This document shows, piece by piece, positions 29,741-30,172 of a stretch of DNA of 30,172 nucleotides. Both the position numbers and the translations under genes were made by a program. The first letter of the stretch is position 1. Each line of letters begins with the position of its first letter. The notes beneath the pieces are model-generated. The model saw only the letters and a program-made list of their open reading frames with translations, had not been told where the DNA came from and ran no database searches. Origin of the DNA: an uncultured Sediminicola sp. GTDB taxonomy: Bacteria > Bacteroidota > Bacteroidia > Flavobacteriales > Flavobacteriaceae. Location: positions 1-30,172 of the forward strand of contig CALHVB010000149.1 in NCBI GenBank assembly GCA_938039345.1. Reading direction: 5' to 3'.

Positions 29741-30172
29741 ATGCATCTATTTATTAAACGATTATTTTTTCTACTTACCTTTATTGTATTCTTTTTTTCA
29801 TGTGAAGATCTTTCAGATCCAGAAGTCCTAAATAATGAAAATAGTATTACTGCATTTAAAATAACATCAAACGATATTAATCTTGAAGTAAAAATTGAAA
29901 ATTCTGAAATTCTAATTAATGTTCCTTATGATGTAACCCTAGATAATGTAGATTTTGAAGTTTTAATATCTGAAGGAGCAAAAATAATCCCCAATCCATT
30001 ATCAATTAAATCTATAGAGGATAATACAATAAAATTTACAGTAACGGCAGAAGATGGTAGTGAGAAAATATATGAGGCTAAAATTATTAAAGAAAAGAGT
30101 CCAGAAAATATAATACAAGCATTTAAAATTATAACAGATAGTGAGGAAATAGATGTAGAAATTGATAATGAT
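29741..30172 (+). CDS. Lipoprotein with tandem beta-type repeats, 5' part (cut by window end)
   Basis: 144 codons from the ATG to the window edge, with no stop. It starts with MHLFIKRLFF and a hydrophobic core, then lipobox FFSC (Cys21) and acidic EDLSD, an outer-membrane lipoprotein of Bacteroidota type. After a short spacer, a unit begins ITAFKITSNDINLEV (36-50), continues with ILINVPYDVTLDNVDFEVLISEGAKIIP, and closes with VTAEDGSEKIYEAKI (101-115). A second unit starts 89 residues on, IIQAFKIITDSEEIDVEI (125-142). The VPY...VTAEDGS pattern is like DUF5018-type repeats in Bacteroides surface proteins. Such repeats usually form stalks or bind sugars or proteins; what follows is outside the window. 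Gene is real and exported; function unknown. Confidence 0.8.
   Translation, partial: MHLFIKRLFFLLTFIVFFFSCEDLSDPEVLNNENSITAFKITSNDINLEVKIENSEILINVPYDVTLDNVDFEVLISEGAKIIPNPLSIKSIEDNTIKFTVTAEDGSEKIYEAKIIKEKSPENIIQAFKIITDSEEIDVEIDND

Overview
This window is chromosomal DNA of a Bacteroidota member, most likely a marine-type Flavobacteriaceae. The signs are very low G+C, a TonB-dependent receptor paired with a DUF4249 lipoprotein, a DUF1800/DUF1501 pair, monomeric NADP-isocitrate dehydrogenase, no Shine-Dalgarno sequences before most starts, and repeated upstream octamers of the form TAnnTTTG, the -7 element of Bacteroidota promoters. No transposase, integrase, phage gene, CRISPR array, tRNA or rRNA was found. 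The content is mostly ordinary core genome, with a more accessory right end.

Layout. 1-2207 (+): the 3' part of a YifB/ComM-type AAA+ ATPase gene, then an LpxR-like lipid A deacylase. 2223-11986 (mostly -): a DUF4249 lipoprotein and its TonB-dependent receptor, then icd, rplS, trmD, a membrane coiled-coil protein, and a DegP/HtrA protease. Several of these end in clear hairpin terminators. The only large gap (7754-8425) holds a structured region that may encode a small RNA. 12114-15249 (+): a cell-envelope group of dapF, a GNAT acetyltransferase and mltG with overlapping ends, then a separately promoted lytic-transglycosylase-like protein.

15321-17934 (-): dnaA, a low-molecular-weight tyrosine phosphatase and an RsmI-like methyltransferase form a tight operon, divergent from a hotdog thioesterase (18148). 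18580-22164 (-): another tight operon runs LEA-type lipoprotein, ribD, HAD phosphatase, EamA transporter, YigZ. The HAD gene overlaps ribD by 8 bases and is a candidate for the otherwise unassigned phosphatase step of riboflavin synthesis.

22349-30172 (+): prmC and ligA, then a DUF1800/DUF1501 pair with a Tat-like signal on the second protein, then a stand-alone ComEC/Rec2-type metallo-beta-lactamase-fold protein without membrane segments, and finally the 5' part of a lipoprotein with tandem beta-type repeats, cut by the window edge. The stand-alone ComEC-like hydrolase, the ribD-linked HAD gene and the structured gap upstream of icd are the most worthwhile leads. No complete, clearly novel multi-gene system is evident.
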